From Sulfurimonas sp. (GTDB lineage Bacteria; Campylobacterota; Campylobacteria; Campylobacterales; Sulfurimonadaceae), in contig WFNM01000127.1 of the NCBI GenBank assembly GCA_015488615.1, forward strand, positions 1-44,890: 44,890 nt of DNA. Reading direction: 5' to 3'. The position numbers and the translations under genes are program-made. Below are positions 34,124 to 41,594 of this stretch, piece by piece (the stretch's first letter is position 1; each line of letters opens with the position of its first letter). The notes beneath the pieces are model-generated. The model made no database searches. It saw nothing but the letters and a program-made list of their open reading frames with translations, and had not been told where the DNA came from.

Positions 34124-34552
34124 CTACACTCTCACTTCAAGAATAGAAGGATTTTTAGAGGCTACCTTATCATAACCTTGCATCTCTGTAGGTATTAGTC
34201 TTTCTAAAAATGTATTGTAGAGGTTACTTACAACTAAAACAAGTTTAGCATAATGTTTATTGACTTCTCTAAGTTTGTTGAGATCATTTTTAAGTTCATC
34301 AAGAAGTTGGTGCTGTTCTTCATTAAGAAGATCTGGTAAGTCCGTATCAGGATTAGCGGTCATTAAAGAAGATATTTGATGATCTATAATTGCTTTTTTT
34401 ACTTCAAAGCTTTTAAGTTTTTCTTCTTTAAGTGAGAGTCTCTCAAACTGAGTATCATGTTCAGCTTTTTTTATATCTTCTATGTCAGACTCTGTTATAT
34501 TTATAATGTCTCTTAAATCATTTAAGGCATTTTGTAAGTGTTGTGATAACAT
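34124..34552 (-). CDS. flgN: FlgN-like export chaperone
   Basis: This 142-residue protein is predicted to be entirely helical with long coiled coils (FERLSLKEEKLKSFEVKKAIIDHQI and LLDELKNDLNKLREVNKHYAKLV). Position just before flgK, size and helical content match FlgN, which escorts FlgK and FlgL to the export gate. Sequence similarity in this family is too low to prove the assignment by eye, so gene context carries much of the weight. Confidence 0.75.
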   Translation of the reverse strand: MLSQHLQNALNDLRDIINITESDIEDIKKAEHDTQFERLSLKEEKLKSFEVKKAIIDHQISSLMTANPDTDLPDLLNEEQHQLLDELKNDLNKLREVNKHYAKLVLVVSNLYNTFLERLIPTEMQGYDKVASKNPSILEVRV

Positions 34553-34580
34553 ATCTAACTCCTGAGTACTTTAGTTTTTG

Positions 34581-34784
34581 TTAAAGTAAGCTCTCCGCCA
34601 TCTTCTGTGCAGTGGCTTCAAGATTTACTTTATACTCTCCAGAGCCTATTGACTCTTTAAGTTGGCCTACTCTATTACTCTCATTCTGAGCTGTAGTTTG
34701 AGCGTTCTGTTTTGTCTCTTTTGCTTCGTGTGTTTTGCTCGGATAAGCCACACGAATAGCGGTGTTATTTGTCTGTGAAATCAT
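34581..34784 (-). CDS. flgM: Anti-sigma28 factor FlgM
   Basis: The 67-residue protein has the low-complexity, Gln/Asn/Lys-rich N-terminal half and the C-terminal helix pair (NRVGQLKESIGSGEYKVNLEATAQKMAESLL) with VNLEATAQKMAE that defines FlgM. It binds and blocks FliA until exported through the completed hook. AAAGGAT precedes the ATG. A sigma28-type promoter lies just upstream, which would give the usual feedback loop. It sits inside the flgI-J-M-N-K cluster. Confidence 0.88.
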   Translation of the reverse strand: MISQTNNTAIRVAYPSKTHEAKETKQNAQTTAQNESNRVGQLKESIGSGEYKVNLEATAQKMAESLL

Positions 34785-34805
34785 AATTTATCCTTTATAC
34801 ACTAT

Positions 34806-34832
34806 ACATCGGTAAATAATTGATTTTCTTTA
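34806..34832 (-). promoter_or_regulatory. Sigma28 (FliA) type promoter of flgM
   Basis: On the minus strand TAAA (34829-34832), a 15-base spacer and ACCGATGT (34806-34813) match the FliA pattern TAAA-N15-GCCGATAA with the exact spacing and CCGAT conserved. It lies in the 56-base gap between flgJ and flgM, 21 bases ahead of the flgM ATG. Confidence 0.72.
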
Positions 34833-34840
34833 GTAAAAAT

Positions 34841-35146
34841 CTATCTTTTTTCACTCAAATACTCATAAAGCATTTGAGAAAATCCAAAACTTCCAGCACT
34901 TGCTTTTGAGAGTTCATCTCTGTACATAGATTTGTAAATTTTATCACCTGGATCATTTTGCGAGGAGAAGAGATCTTTATCATTTTTTGCTGCATTATCC
35001 ATAAGCATTTTTACTATAACTGCTTCAAAAGCATCTGTCTGTTTACGAAGTTCTTTATCTTCACTCTTCAGATTTATCTTTGGAATAGCACTGTTTTGTG
35101 TTAAAAGTTGTGATTTTGCTTGAAGTGCATTCATACCATAACTCAT
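34841..35146 (-). CDS. flgJ: FlgJ-type rod-binding protein (no muramidase domain)
   Basis: The 101-residue protein contains only the rod-binding domain: LRKQTDAFEAVIVKMLMDNA near 33-52 and IYKSMYRDELSKASAGSFGFSQMLYEYL near 70-97. The peptidoglycan hydrolase domain of enterobacterial FlgJ is absent, as is normal in Campylobacterota, so another enzyme must open the wall for the rod. It starts one base after flgI ends and should cap rod assembly in the periplasm. Confidence 0.85.
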   Translation of the reverse strand: MSYGMNALQAKSQLLTQNSAIPKINLKSEDKELRKQTDAFEAVIVKMLMDNAAKNDKDLFSSQNDPGDKIYKSMYRDELSKASAGSFGFSQMLYEYLSEKR

Positions 35147-35147
35147 C

Positions 35148-36191
35148 TTACATCACCTCCAAATCAGCTGCTATACTTCCAGCTGTTTTCATGGCTTCAA
35201 GTATAGAGATGATATCTTTTGGAGAAGCACCCATTTTTTGAAGAGATCTTACAAGATTTGCAACTGTTGTTGTTCCTTTTTTTGTATAGATTTCATCTTC
35301 ATTGAGACCGATAACGAGGTTTTTATCTACTACCATAGAGCCAGTTGGTGCACTTATATTTTGTTGTTCAACTATCTTTACGGTAATGTCCCCATGTGTG
35401 AGAATAATAGGCTTAATTTCAATATTTACCCCAGCGACAATAGTTCCCGTACGTTCATTGATAATAATCTTATTTCTAGGCTTATAATTCATATTAATAT
35501 TTTGAACTTCTGCTAAAAACTCTATCATAGAACGATTTTTAGGACATTTCAATTTTATACTTCTTGAATCAGTTGCAACAGCAACCTGTGTGCTATAAAA
35601 AGCATTGATTGCTTTTTGCACAGCTACAGCATTTTTAAAGTCAGCCTCTTTAAGGGAGAGTGTTGCATACTTTTGGTTAAAGAGGTTTATGTTGATTTCG
35701 CGTTCTATTAAACCACCTTTAAAAACTATCCCAGCAGTGGAATGTGTAGGTGCTGCTCCACGGGTGTTTCTCCCTCCAATACTTACACTTCCCTGTGCAA
35801 GTGCATATATCTTTCCATCAACTCCCTTAAGAGGTGTCATGAGAAGTGTTCCCCCCTCTAAAGACTTCGCATCACCTATAGAAGAGACAGTAACATCAAA
35901 CTTGTCTCCCTGTCTAGCAAATGGTTGCATTTTTGCTGTAACAACCACGGCTGCAACATTTTTAGACTTGATGTCGATTGGCTTCATATCAATGTTCATT
36001 GCTTTTAGCATATTTGAGATTGATTGGAGGGTAAATTTTGAGGTTGTTCCATCACCAGTTTTTTCTAAACCTACTACAAGAGAGTAGCCTATAATCTGAT
36101 TCTCACGAACACCAACGATATTAGATACATCATTGATTTTTGTCGCATAGAGTGAGGATAACAAAAGTAGTAAAAATAAAAAACATTTCAT
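35148..36191 (-). CDS. flgI: Flagellar P-ring protein FlgI
   Basis: FlgI forms the P ring around the flagellar rod in the peptidoglycan layer. The 347-residue protein begins with a Sec signal peptide (MKCFLFLLLLLSSLYA) and continues with the family's KINDVSNIVGVRENQIIGYSLVVGL. GDAKSLEGGTLLMTPLKGVDG near 108-128 and the C-terminal LVRSLQKMGASPKDIISILEAMKTAGSI are also diagnostic. It is the first gene of the flgI-J-M-N-K cluster and lies behind a sigma54-type motif. Confidence 0.96.
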   Translation of the reverse strand: MKCFLFLLLLLSSLYATKINDVSNIVGVRENQIIGYSLVVGLEKTGDGTTSKFTLQSISNMLKAMNIDMKPIDIKSKNVAAVVVTAKMQPFARQGDKFDVTVSSIGDAKSLEGGTLLMTPLKGVDGKIYALAQGSVSIGGRNTRGAAPTHSTAGIVFKGGLIEREININLFNQKYATLSLKEADFKNAVAVQKAINAFYSTQVAVATDSRSIKLKCPKNRSMIEFLAEVQNINMNYKPRNKIIINERTGTIVAGVNIEIKPIILTHGDITVKIVEQQNISAPTGSMVVDKNLVIGLNEDEIYTKKGTTTVANLVRSLQKMGASPKDIISILEAMKTAGSIAADLEVM

Positions 36192-36215
36192 AGTATTCCT
36201 TGACTACTCAAGAAA

Positions 36216-36233
36216 TAGCAATTTGTATTCCAA
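36216..36233 (-). promoter_or_regulatory. Sigma54 (RpoN) type promoter of the flgI cluster
   Basis: The minus strand reads TTGGAATACAAATTGCTA. GG and GC are separated exactly as in TGGCACG-N4-TTGCW, and the sequence agrees closely with the TTGGAAC-N-TTGCTT form known for Campylobacter flagellar promoters. It lies 24 bases ahead of the flgI ATG in a gap of only 43 bases after rsmD. Rod and ring genes in Campylobacter are RpoN-dependent, which supports the call. Confidence 0.78.
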
Positions 36234-36234
36234 C

Positions 36235-36831
36235 TTACTCCGCAGTGAAGTATGCGAGAGAAGTATTTCCAAATTTTTTATTTTTAGAAAGTGAAAATGC
36301 GCCTAAAGTTTCTGGAATTATCAGACCTGTCATATACTCAATAATGACCATTTTGACATTTTCTTTTGGAAGATCTGTAATAAGTTGCATAGTCTTATTG
36401 TAAATATCTTCCATTCCCTCGCGAATACTAAAAGGAGGGTCTATATAGAAGTAAGCATCTTCATCTAGTCTCTTAAGCTTATTGACAACACTTTTTATAT
36501 TGCTAAAACTATCACCACCATAAACACTACATCTACTAGGATCAAGTTGTACGATATTTGACTTAAGCGTAGAGAGAGCATCTCTATCTTTTTCCATAAA
36601 GTGAATAGCCTTAGCACCACGGCTTAATGCCTCTAGCCCAACACTTCCACTTCCTGAAAATACTTCTACGAAGTTTGCATCGACTATGTCAAACTGAAGT
36701 GTGTTAAAAAAAGACTCTAAAACTATGGTTTTTGAGCTTCTGGTAGTTGTTTTACTTGGGAGTTTAAGAACCTTTCCCTTGTATTTTCCTGCGATGATTT
36801 TTTTGGTTATTTTCTTCTTATTATTTTTCAT
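36235..36831 (-). CDS. rsmD: 16S rRNA (guanine966-N2)-methyltransferase
   Basis: RsmD methylates G966 of 16S rRNA in the 30S subunit. The 198-residue protein has KIIAGKYKGKVLKLP at the N-terminus, the SAM-binding motif FVEVFSGSGSVGLEALSRGA near 54-73 and the catalytic motif DPPF near 128-131. A short Lys/Asn-rich leader precedes the core. It overlaps the preceding gene by 11 bases. The flgI promoter begins two bases beyond its stop. Confidence 0.9.
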   Translation of the reverse strand: MKNNKKKITKKIIAGKYKGKVLKLPSKTTTRSSKTIVLESFFNTLQFDIVDANFVEVFSGSGSVGLEALSRGAKAIHFMEKDRDALSTLKSNIVQLDPSRCSVYGGDSFSNIKSVVNKLKRLDEDAYFYIDPPFSIREGMEDIYNKTMQLITDLPKENVKMVIIEYMTGLIIPETLGAFSLSKNKKFGNTSLAYFTAE

Positions 36832-37198
36832 AAAATGCTTTTACCGTTCGTAATATATTTGCTTGATATTCTTGTGTGAGTGACTTAATTCGCTTTTCTA
36901 AGATAAAAAAGTCCATACTCTCTTGGGACTTTATAGTTTCTTGTGCAGAAGTAGTCTGATTTTGAGGATGGAGTAATCTATACTTCTGTTCAAGTGCAAG
37001 AATGAGTTGTGATTTAGAAAATGGTTTTTTAAGATCAGCACTTTCATGTGCACTAATATAGAAGCATTTATTATTTTCCAAACACTGTTCATCTCTAATG
37101 ATAATATCTGCTCTCGAAGTTGAGCTAAGGTGTTTTTCTAAAAAAAGCTCAAGAGACTTTTGTAAAAGTGGTGAGGTACATGAAACTGCAACTTGCAT
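36821..37198 (-). CDS. Unrecognised small protein, possibly a degenerate receiver-like domain
   Basis: This 125-residue protein has an alternating strand/helix pattern and the segment KKPFSKSQLILALEQKYRLL near 57-76, which resembles the end of a response-regulator receiver domain (KPF followed by a helix). The early segment ADIIIRDEQ recalls the central strand, but the phosphorylated Asp is not clearly placed. The rest is a helical tail. A receiver-derived fold is only a suggestion. It lies between the exonuclease gene and rsmD, overlapping the latter. Confidence 0.6.
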   Translation of the reverse strand: MQVAVSCTSPLLQKSLELFLEKHLSSTSRADIIIRDEQCLENNKCFYISAHESADLKKPFSKSQLILALEQKYRLLHPQNQTTSAQETIKSQESMDFFILEKRIKSLTQEYQANILRTVKAFYEK

Positions 37199-37200
37199 CT

Positions 37201-37899
37201 TTATCCTTGTAGGTAGTAGTTTAAACTATATATTATATCTTCATCAGTGCTTGAGTTTAAGAGCCACTGGGCATAGGAGGTGTCACTTTGACAAATCTCT
37301 TCTATGTAACGGCCCTTATATTTTCCAAATCCAAACTTTTCTATAAGTACATTTTCAAAAGAGAGTTCTAACATCTTTTCGATGCTACTCATTTCTAAAA
37401 GGTACTCAAACAGTAGCTCGGTTATAAGAGCATCACTGAGTGCATGATGTGCAAACAAAGCATCTTTGATACCATACTTCTCTAAGAGTGTAGATTCTCT
37501 CTTATATAGTCGTAGTTCATAGCGTAAAAACTGTAGTGAAAATAGTTCGCACTCAGGGATAAGATGCTTAGTAACACGAAGTGTATCTATAATGCTACCC
37601 TTCCACAAAAAACCACTTGATTTGAGCATAGCTATATCAAATAGGACATTATGAGCGATAACAGTATGCTCAATGCTATTGTATTTCTGCAAGACTTGTA
37701 GAGTTTTACTTTTCATGAGAGTAGGTTTCCCTTCAAGCATATCTTTTGTAATGTGATGAATGGCAGAAGCTTCAGCAGGAATCTTTTTTTTCTCATTTAT
37801 AAGTTCATAATGTGCCTGAGTATCTTCTAAAAGTGCAAGAGAACAGATCTTATCTGACTCTTCAACTCCTGTAGTCTCCGTATCTAAAAAGAGGAGCAT
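37201..37899 (-). CDS. DnaQ-type 3'-5' exonuclease
   Basis: This 232-residue protein is a DEDDh exonuclease. The ExoI motif FLDTETTG is at the N-terminus, ExoII is in VIAHNVLFDIAML near 84-96 and ExoIII in AHHALSDALI near 149-158. A C-terminal module FGFGKYKGRYIEEICQSDTSYAQWLL matches the tail found in exodeoxyribonuclease X-like proteins. It may proofread or trim DNA ends; whether it is the replicative epsilon subunit cannot be told. I start at the ATG at 37899 directly before the ExoI strand, with AAGG upstream. It overlaps the upstream gene by 16 bases. Confidence 0.85.
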   Translation of the reverse strand: MLLFLDTETTGVEESDKICSLALLEDTQAHYELINEKKKIPAEASAIHHITKDMLEGKPTLMKSKTLQVLQKYNSIEHTVIAHNVLFDIAMLKSSGFLWKGSIIDTLRVTKHLIPECELFSLQFLRYELRLYKRESTLLEKYGIKDALFAHHALSDALITELLFEYLLEMSSIEKMLELSFENVLIEKFGFGKYKGRYIEEICQSDTSYAQWLLNSSTDEDIIYSLNYYLQG

Positions 37900-38441
37900 T
37901 TTACCAACCTTACACGTTTGCATCGTGCACTCAGTAGCATAAACGAGAAGTAGCCTGCTAAGAGTATAAATCCATAGAGTACATAAATATTAAACCAGTT
38001 TAGAGAAAAGCTTTTACTATTTAGGAGATAATTAACTGACATGGCTACAATCATCTGCACTCCTACAAGCCAGATAATTAGCATAAGCCATCTCCTCCAG
38101 ACCTTTACTAGGTCTCCATAGCCAATTGCTTGTATAGTCTCAATCTTTCCCTCTTTTGGACAGCTCAGTAACTCGAGGGAGTAGCCTTTTTTGCAGACAT
38201 TAAAAATATACTTTATTCCACGAAAAAGAGAAAAAAGTAGGGTGATTCCCCAAAGTGGAGTAAACCAAAACCTTAGGATAGAGAGTAAAGCTTGTATTAG
38301 TTCTTCGCTTAGTGGAGGAAAACCTTGTTTGGCAAAAAGAAAAAATGTAATACCAGCAGAGAATAAGAGTGCTAAACTCAGTGAGCTTAGTGTTAAACGA
38401 AGTGCCCAACTGAACCATAGATGCAGATAAAATTTACTCAC
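37884..38441 (-). CDS. Unrecognised four-helix membrane protein
   Basis: The 185-residue protein has about four membrane segments: two in the N-terminal third with a loop between, and a pair near 118-170. A basic cytoplasmic stretch (VWRRWL) lies between them and a Cys/Arg-rich tail ends the protein. I know no family for it. The start is GTG at 38441, overlapping the preceding stop by eight bases. Tight packing with its neighbours indicates cotranslation. Confidence 0.68.
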   Translation of the reverse strand: MSKFYLHLWFSWALRLTLSSLSLALLFSAGITFFLFAKQGFPPLSEELIQALLSILRFWFTPLWGITLLFSLFRGIKYIFNVCKKGYSLELLSCPKEGKIETIQAIGYGDLVKVWRRWLMLIIWLVGVQMIVAMSVNYLLNSKSFSLNWFNIYVLYGFILLAGYFSFMLLSARCKRVRLVKCSSF

Positions 38442-38868
38442 TACTTGATCCGATTTCTGTAATCATACCGTGGTAATGTTCTAAGGTTATAAAACTTTTC
38501 TCAAATCTATAGCGAATGATAAACTGAACTATCTTGTCTTTGAGAAATGTGTCGACATTTTCAACTCGACCAAAGTAGGCAAGAGAGGTGTTTTTACTTT
38601 TGACTTTTGCAGTTTTATCATAGCTGATGGCTAAAACTTGTAGATACTTTCCCTTTTTTATTTCACCAAGGTTTTCTTCTAAAAGTGAGGCACCCGAGAG
38701 ATTGATAGCCTTAAAGAGAAAAATATCTTCAAAATTTTTGACTTTTTTATCTATACCTATTTCCGAGAAAAGTTTTTTAAGCTCTGCTCTGTTTGTCTTA
38801 CGTGCAAGTTCATAACTCGATATTTTATTGGTTAAGTTTTTTAATCTATCTAGTGCTGAACTCATCAT
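38434..38868 (-). CDS. Unrecognised soluble protein
   Basis: The 144-residue protein has a helical, Lys/Arg-rich N-terminal half and a beta-rich C-terminal half (GKYLQVLAISYDK and FITLEHYHGMITEIGSSSE). No diagnostic motif is visible. The ATG at 38868 follows AAGGAAG, so the longer frame from 38895 is unlikely. It is the first gene of a five-gene minus-strand unit ending with rsmD and is divergent from murA. Confidence 0.68.
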   Translation of the reverse strand: MMSSALDRLKNLTNKISSYELARKTNRAELKKLFSEIGIDKKVKNFEDIFLFKAINLSGASLLEENLGEIKKGKYLQVLAISYDKTAKVKSKNTSLAYFGRVENVDTFLKDKIVQFIIRYRFEKSFITLEHYHGMITEIGSSSE

Positions 38869-38895
38869 AACTTCCTTAAACTCTCTTCTCTTCAA

Positions 38896-38922
38896 ATTAT
38901 ATCAAAATTAATACGATATAAT
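38896..38922. promoter_or_regulatory. Divergent -10 boxes between murA and the rsmD operon
   Basis: TATAAT at 38917-38922 on the plus strand lies 26 bases ahead of the murA ATG. TATAAT on the minus strand (38896-38901) lies 27 bases ahead of the start at 38868. The two promoters therefore overlap back to back. Neither has a good -35 box. Confidence 0.55.
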
Positions 38923-38948
38923 ATCACTAATTTAACTAAAAGAGAATT

Positions 38949-40211
38949 ATGGACTACTTAAAAGCAAAGAGTGTCAAATCACTCAAGGGTACAATAGATA
39001 TTTCCGGTGCAAAAAATGCATCACTTCCACTTATTGCTATGACTATTTTAGCACAAAATAGTGTAAATATTAAAAATTTACCTAATGTAGCTGACATAAA
39101 AACTCTCTTGAAATTACTCACAAACTTAGGGGCTTGTGTCTCTTTTGAAGAGCAAAAAGTGGTGGTAGACACTGTACCTTTACATGAGACAAAAGCGACT
39201 TATGACATCGTAAAAACTATGCGTGCTTCCATCTTAGTTCTAGGTCCTATCCTCGCTCGTTTTGGTCACTGTGAAGTCTCGCTCCCTGGAGGTTGTGCCA
39301 TAGGACAGCGTCCAATTGATTTGCACTTAAAAGCATTAGAACAGATGGGTGCAGAGATAGAGATAAAGGCTGGGTATATAGAAGCTCGTGCACCCAAAGG
39401 TCTTCAAGGTGCAAACATCATCTTTGATAAGATTACGGTCACCGGAACTGCTAATATTGTAATGGCAGCTGCACTAGCTCGTGGAAAGACAACTATTACA
39501 AATGCAGCTCGTGAGCCAGAGGTAGTTCAGCTCTGTGAAGTGCTACAAGCAAGTGGTGTAAAGATAGATGGTGTTGGGACTGCTGTTCTTACTATAGAAG
39601 GAAGTGCTGGAAAACTTATAAACATCATAGATTTTTCAATTATTCCAGATCGTATAGAAGCTGGGACATATCTCTGTGCTGGTGCTATTACAAAGTCTGA
39701 AATCACTTTGATAAATGTAGAACCAAAACATCTCGGTGCAGTACTCTCAAAACTAGAAGAGATGGGGAGTAGTTTTACTATAGAAAAAAATAGTATCACT
39801 ATTCATCCCTCTGAAACTATCAAGCCAGTGAAAATAGTCACACAAGAATACCCTGCCTTTCCTACAGATATGCAAGCACAGTTCTTAGCATTAGCAACAC
39901 AAGCAGATGGTGTTTCTATCATAGAAGAGAAACTCTTTGAAAACCGTTTTATGCATGTGAGTGAGCTGCAACGTATGGGTGCGGATATCACACTTAATGG
40001 TCATACGGCTACAGTAAATGGTAAAATGCAGCTGAGTGGTACTGATGTAATGGCAACGGACCTTCGTGCCTCTTCTGCACTAGTGTTAGCTGCCCTTGTA
40101 TCTGAAGGTGAGACAAATATTCACCGTATTTATCATCTTGATCGCGGTTACGACTCTTTAGAGAAAAAACTAGAGGGTGTTGGAGCGAATATAAAGCGAC
40201 TAAAAGAGTAA
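38949..40211 (+). CDS. murA: UDP-N-acetylglucosamine 1-carboxyvinyltransferase
   Basis: MurA transfers enolpyruvate from PEP to UDP-GlcNAc, the first committed step of peptidoglycan synthesis and the target of fosfomycin. The 420 residues contain [18 protein letters not shown] near 15-32. The catalytic-loop Cys is present in [16 protein letters not shown] near 113-128, so the usual fosfomycin-sensitive Cys form is predicted. EVVQLCEVL and [16 protein letters not shown] are further family motifs, and the end [19 protein letters not shown] is typical. It converges with hspR, leaving seven bases between stops. Confidence 0.97.
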   Translation: MDYLKAKSVKSLKGTIDISGAKNASLPLIAMTILAQNSVNIKNLPNVADIKTLLKLLTNLGACVSFEEQKVVVDTVPLHETKATYDIVKTMRASILVLGPILARFGHCEVSLPGGCAIGQRPIDLHLKALEQMGAEIEIKAGYIEARAPKGLQGANIIFDKITVTGTANIVMAAALARGKTTITNAAREPEVVQLCEVLQASGVKIDGVGTAVLTIEGSAGKLINIIDFSIIPDRIEAGTYLCAGAITKSEITLINVEPKHLGAVLSKLEEMGSSFTIEKNSITIHPSETIKPVKIVTQEYPAFPTDMQAQFLALATQADGVSIIEEKLFENRFMHVSELQRMGADITLNGHTATVNGKMQLSGTDVMATDLRASSALVLAALVSEGETNIHRIYHLDRGYDSLEKKLEGVGANIKRLKE

Positions 40212-40218
40212 TTATTAT

Positions 40219-40596
40219 CTAGTTATTTTCAAAGATTATCATCTCATAAATACTTCTTGTAGTAACAAGTGTTTTGTCTGGTGCTACAGAGTGAGATTTT
40301 TTCGCTTTTTGCACTTCATTGCGTAGTTCAGCTATCTCTTTTTCCATTCCATCTACATTATCTTTTAAATGTAATATAATGTCCACACCTGCAAGGTTTA
40401 CACCGAGCTCTCGTGTTAAACGCAAGATGAGTTTTATCTTGTCTATATCACGTTGGGAATAAAGTCGTATTCGACCATTTGAACGTGCTGGGCATATAAG
40501 ATTCTCACGTTCATATTGGCGAAGAGTTTGTGGGTGTATATCGAGTATCTTAGAAACAATACTTATGAGATATACAGGTTCATCATAGTTATGCAT
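40219..40596 (-). CDS. hspR: Heat-shock repressor HspR (MerR family)
   Basis: The 125-residue protein has an N-terminal MerR-type winged helix (VYLISIVSKILDIHPQTLRQYERENLI, then GRIRLYSQRDIDKI) and a C-terminal coiled coil (MEKEIAELRNEVQKAKK). HspR represses chaperone genes by binding HAIR operators, with DnaK or CbpA as a likely co-repressor in other bacteria. It is encoded six bases after cbpA in the usual cbpA-hspR order, so it should control its own operon through the operator at 41548. Confidence 0.93.
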   Translation of the reverse strand: MHNYDEPVYLISIVSKILDIHPQTLRQYERENLICPARSNGRIRLYSQRDIDKIKLILRLTRELGVNLAGVDIILHLKDNVDGMEKEIAELRNEVQKAKKSHSVAPDKTLVTTRSIYEMIIFENN

Positions 40597-40602
40597 AATC
40601 TC

Positions 40603-41484
40603 TTAATCCTTAGGAAGCTTCTCTTTCATAAGCTCTACTAAATCTTGATCAAGCTCATCTACATTTGGTAAAACGATATTTGCTTTGAGGTAGAGGTTTC
40701 CACGAGTTTTTGTCTTTCTATTCATTGCACCCATCTCTTTTACACGAAAACGCTGTCCATTTTTTGTGTTTTGGGGAATCTTGAGTTTTATCTCTTTTTC
40801 TAAAGTCTCTATTGCTATTTTATCGCCAAAGAGTGCAGCATAAAGTGGTACATCAAAAATTTTTACAAGATCATCACCTTCGCGTTCATAATCAGGTGAA
40901 TCTGCAACTGTTATCTTTAAAAAAAGATCTCCAGTTCGACCATTTTGAGTATGACCTTTGCCTTTGACTCGCATCTTCTCACCGCTGTTTACTCCAGCTG
41001 GAATTTTGATGTCAAATCTATCGCCATTGACTGAAACAGAATGGCTACCACCTAAAATTGAAACAACGAAAGGGATAGTAACTTTTGTTTCCATATCCAG
41101 ATTTACCTCTTGTTGGAATCCACCTCCACCAAAAGGGTTACCCCCTCCACCAAATGGATTACCTCCAGCACCGCCACCGTTAGCAAACATTTCACGAAGT
41201 ATATCTTCCATACTTCCAGCACCTGCAGCACTATGATTTTGAGAAAAGTCATGGAAATTTTGACCACCAAACATTGAGTCTCCATGCATATCGTACTGCT
41301 GTTTTTTCTCTTTATCGCTGAGAATCTCGTATGCAGAATTTATCTCTTTAAATTTTTCTTCTGCTGAAGCTTCTTTGTTTATATCTGGATGGTATTTACG
41401 CGCTAGTTTTCTGTATGCTTTTTTGATTTCAGATTCACTCGCATTCTCACTGATTTCTAATGTTTCATATAATGATTTTGACAT
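40603..41484 (-). CDS. cbpA: CbpA-type DnaJ-like co-chaperone
   Basis: The 293-residue Hsp40 begins with a J domain ([13 protein letters not shown] with the HPD motif that stimulates DnaK). A Gly/Phe-rich linker with repeated [21 protein letters not shown] runs follows, and then two C-terminal substrate-binding beta domains. The CxxCxGxG zinc-finger repeats of DnaJ are absent, so it is the CbpA type. AAGGAG precedes the ATG. It heads the cbpA-hspR operon behind a promoter overlapped by a HAIR-like site. Confidence 0.94.
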   Translation of the reverse strand: MSKSLYETLEISENASESEIKKAYRKLARKYHPDINKEASAEEKFKEINSAYEILSDKEKKQQYDMHGDSMFGGQNFHDFSQNHSAAGAGSMEDILREMFANGGGAGGNPFGGGGNPFGGGGFQQEVNLDMETKVTIPFVVSILGGSHSVSVNGDRFDIKIPAGVNSGEKMRVKGKGHTQNGRTGDLFLKITVADSPDYEREGDDLVKIFDVPLYAALFGDKIAIETLEKEIKLKIPQNTKNGQRFRVKEMGAMNRKTKTRGNLYLKANIVLPNVDELDQDLVELMKEKLPKD

Positions 41485-41533
41485 TAATGACTCCTTATTT
41501 AAAATATATTTGTTTTTCTCTTTATTTAGTAGA

Positions 41534-41563
41534 ATTATATCACAAGAGTTGAGCCTATGTCAA
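41534..41563 (-). promoter_or_regulatory. Sigma70 promoter of cbpA-hspR
   Basis: On the minus strand TTGACA (41558-41563) and TATAAT (41534-41539) are both consensus and are 18 bases apart. The -10 box lies 49 bases ahead of the cbpA ATG. The layout closely parallels the grpE promoter. Confidence 0.85.
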
Positions 41564-41568
41564 TCAAG
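41548..41568 (-). promoter_or_regulatory. HAIR-like HspR operator at the cbpA promoter
   Basis: The minus strand reads CTTGATT-N7-GCTCAAC, matching the HAIR consensus CTTGAGT-N7-ACTCAAG at 11 of 14 arm positions with exact spacing. It covers the -35 box and half of the spacer, a repressor position. Autoregulation of cbpA-hspR by HspR is well known in Helicobacter pylori. Confidence 0.75.
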
Positions 41569-41594
41569 GTTAGAAAAATAGCAAATTTTAATTC

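Noticed and set aside
35605..36087. A 160-codon plus-strand frame opposite flgI
   Set aside because: It is antisense to a clear flgI gene, has no ribosome-binding site and encodes a sequence with no protein-like motif.
41103..41285. Second frame across the Gly/Phe-rich region of cbpA
   Set aside because: It is a repeat-driven open frame on the same strand within a clear J-domain protein.
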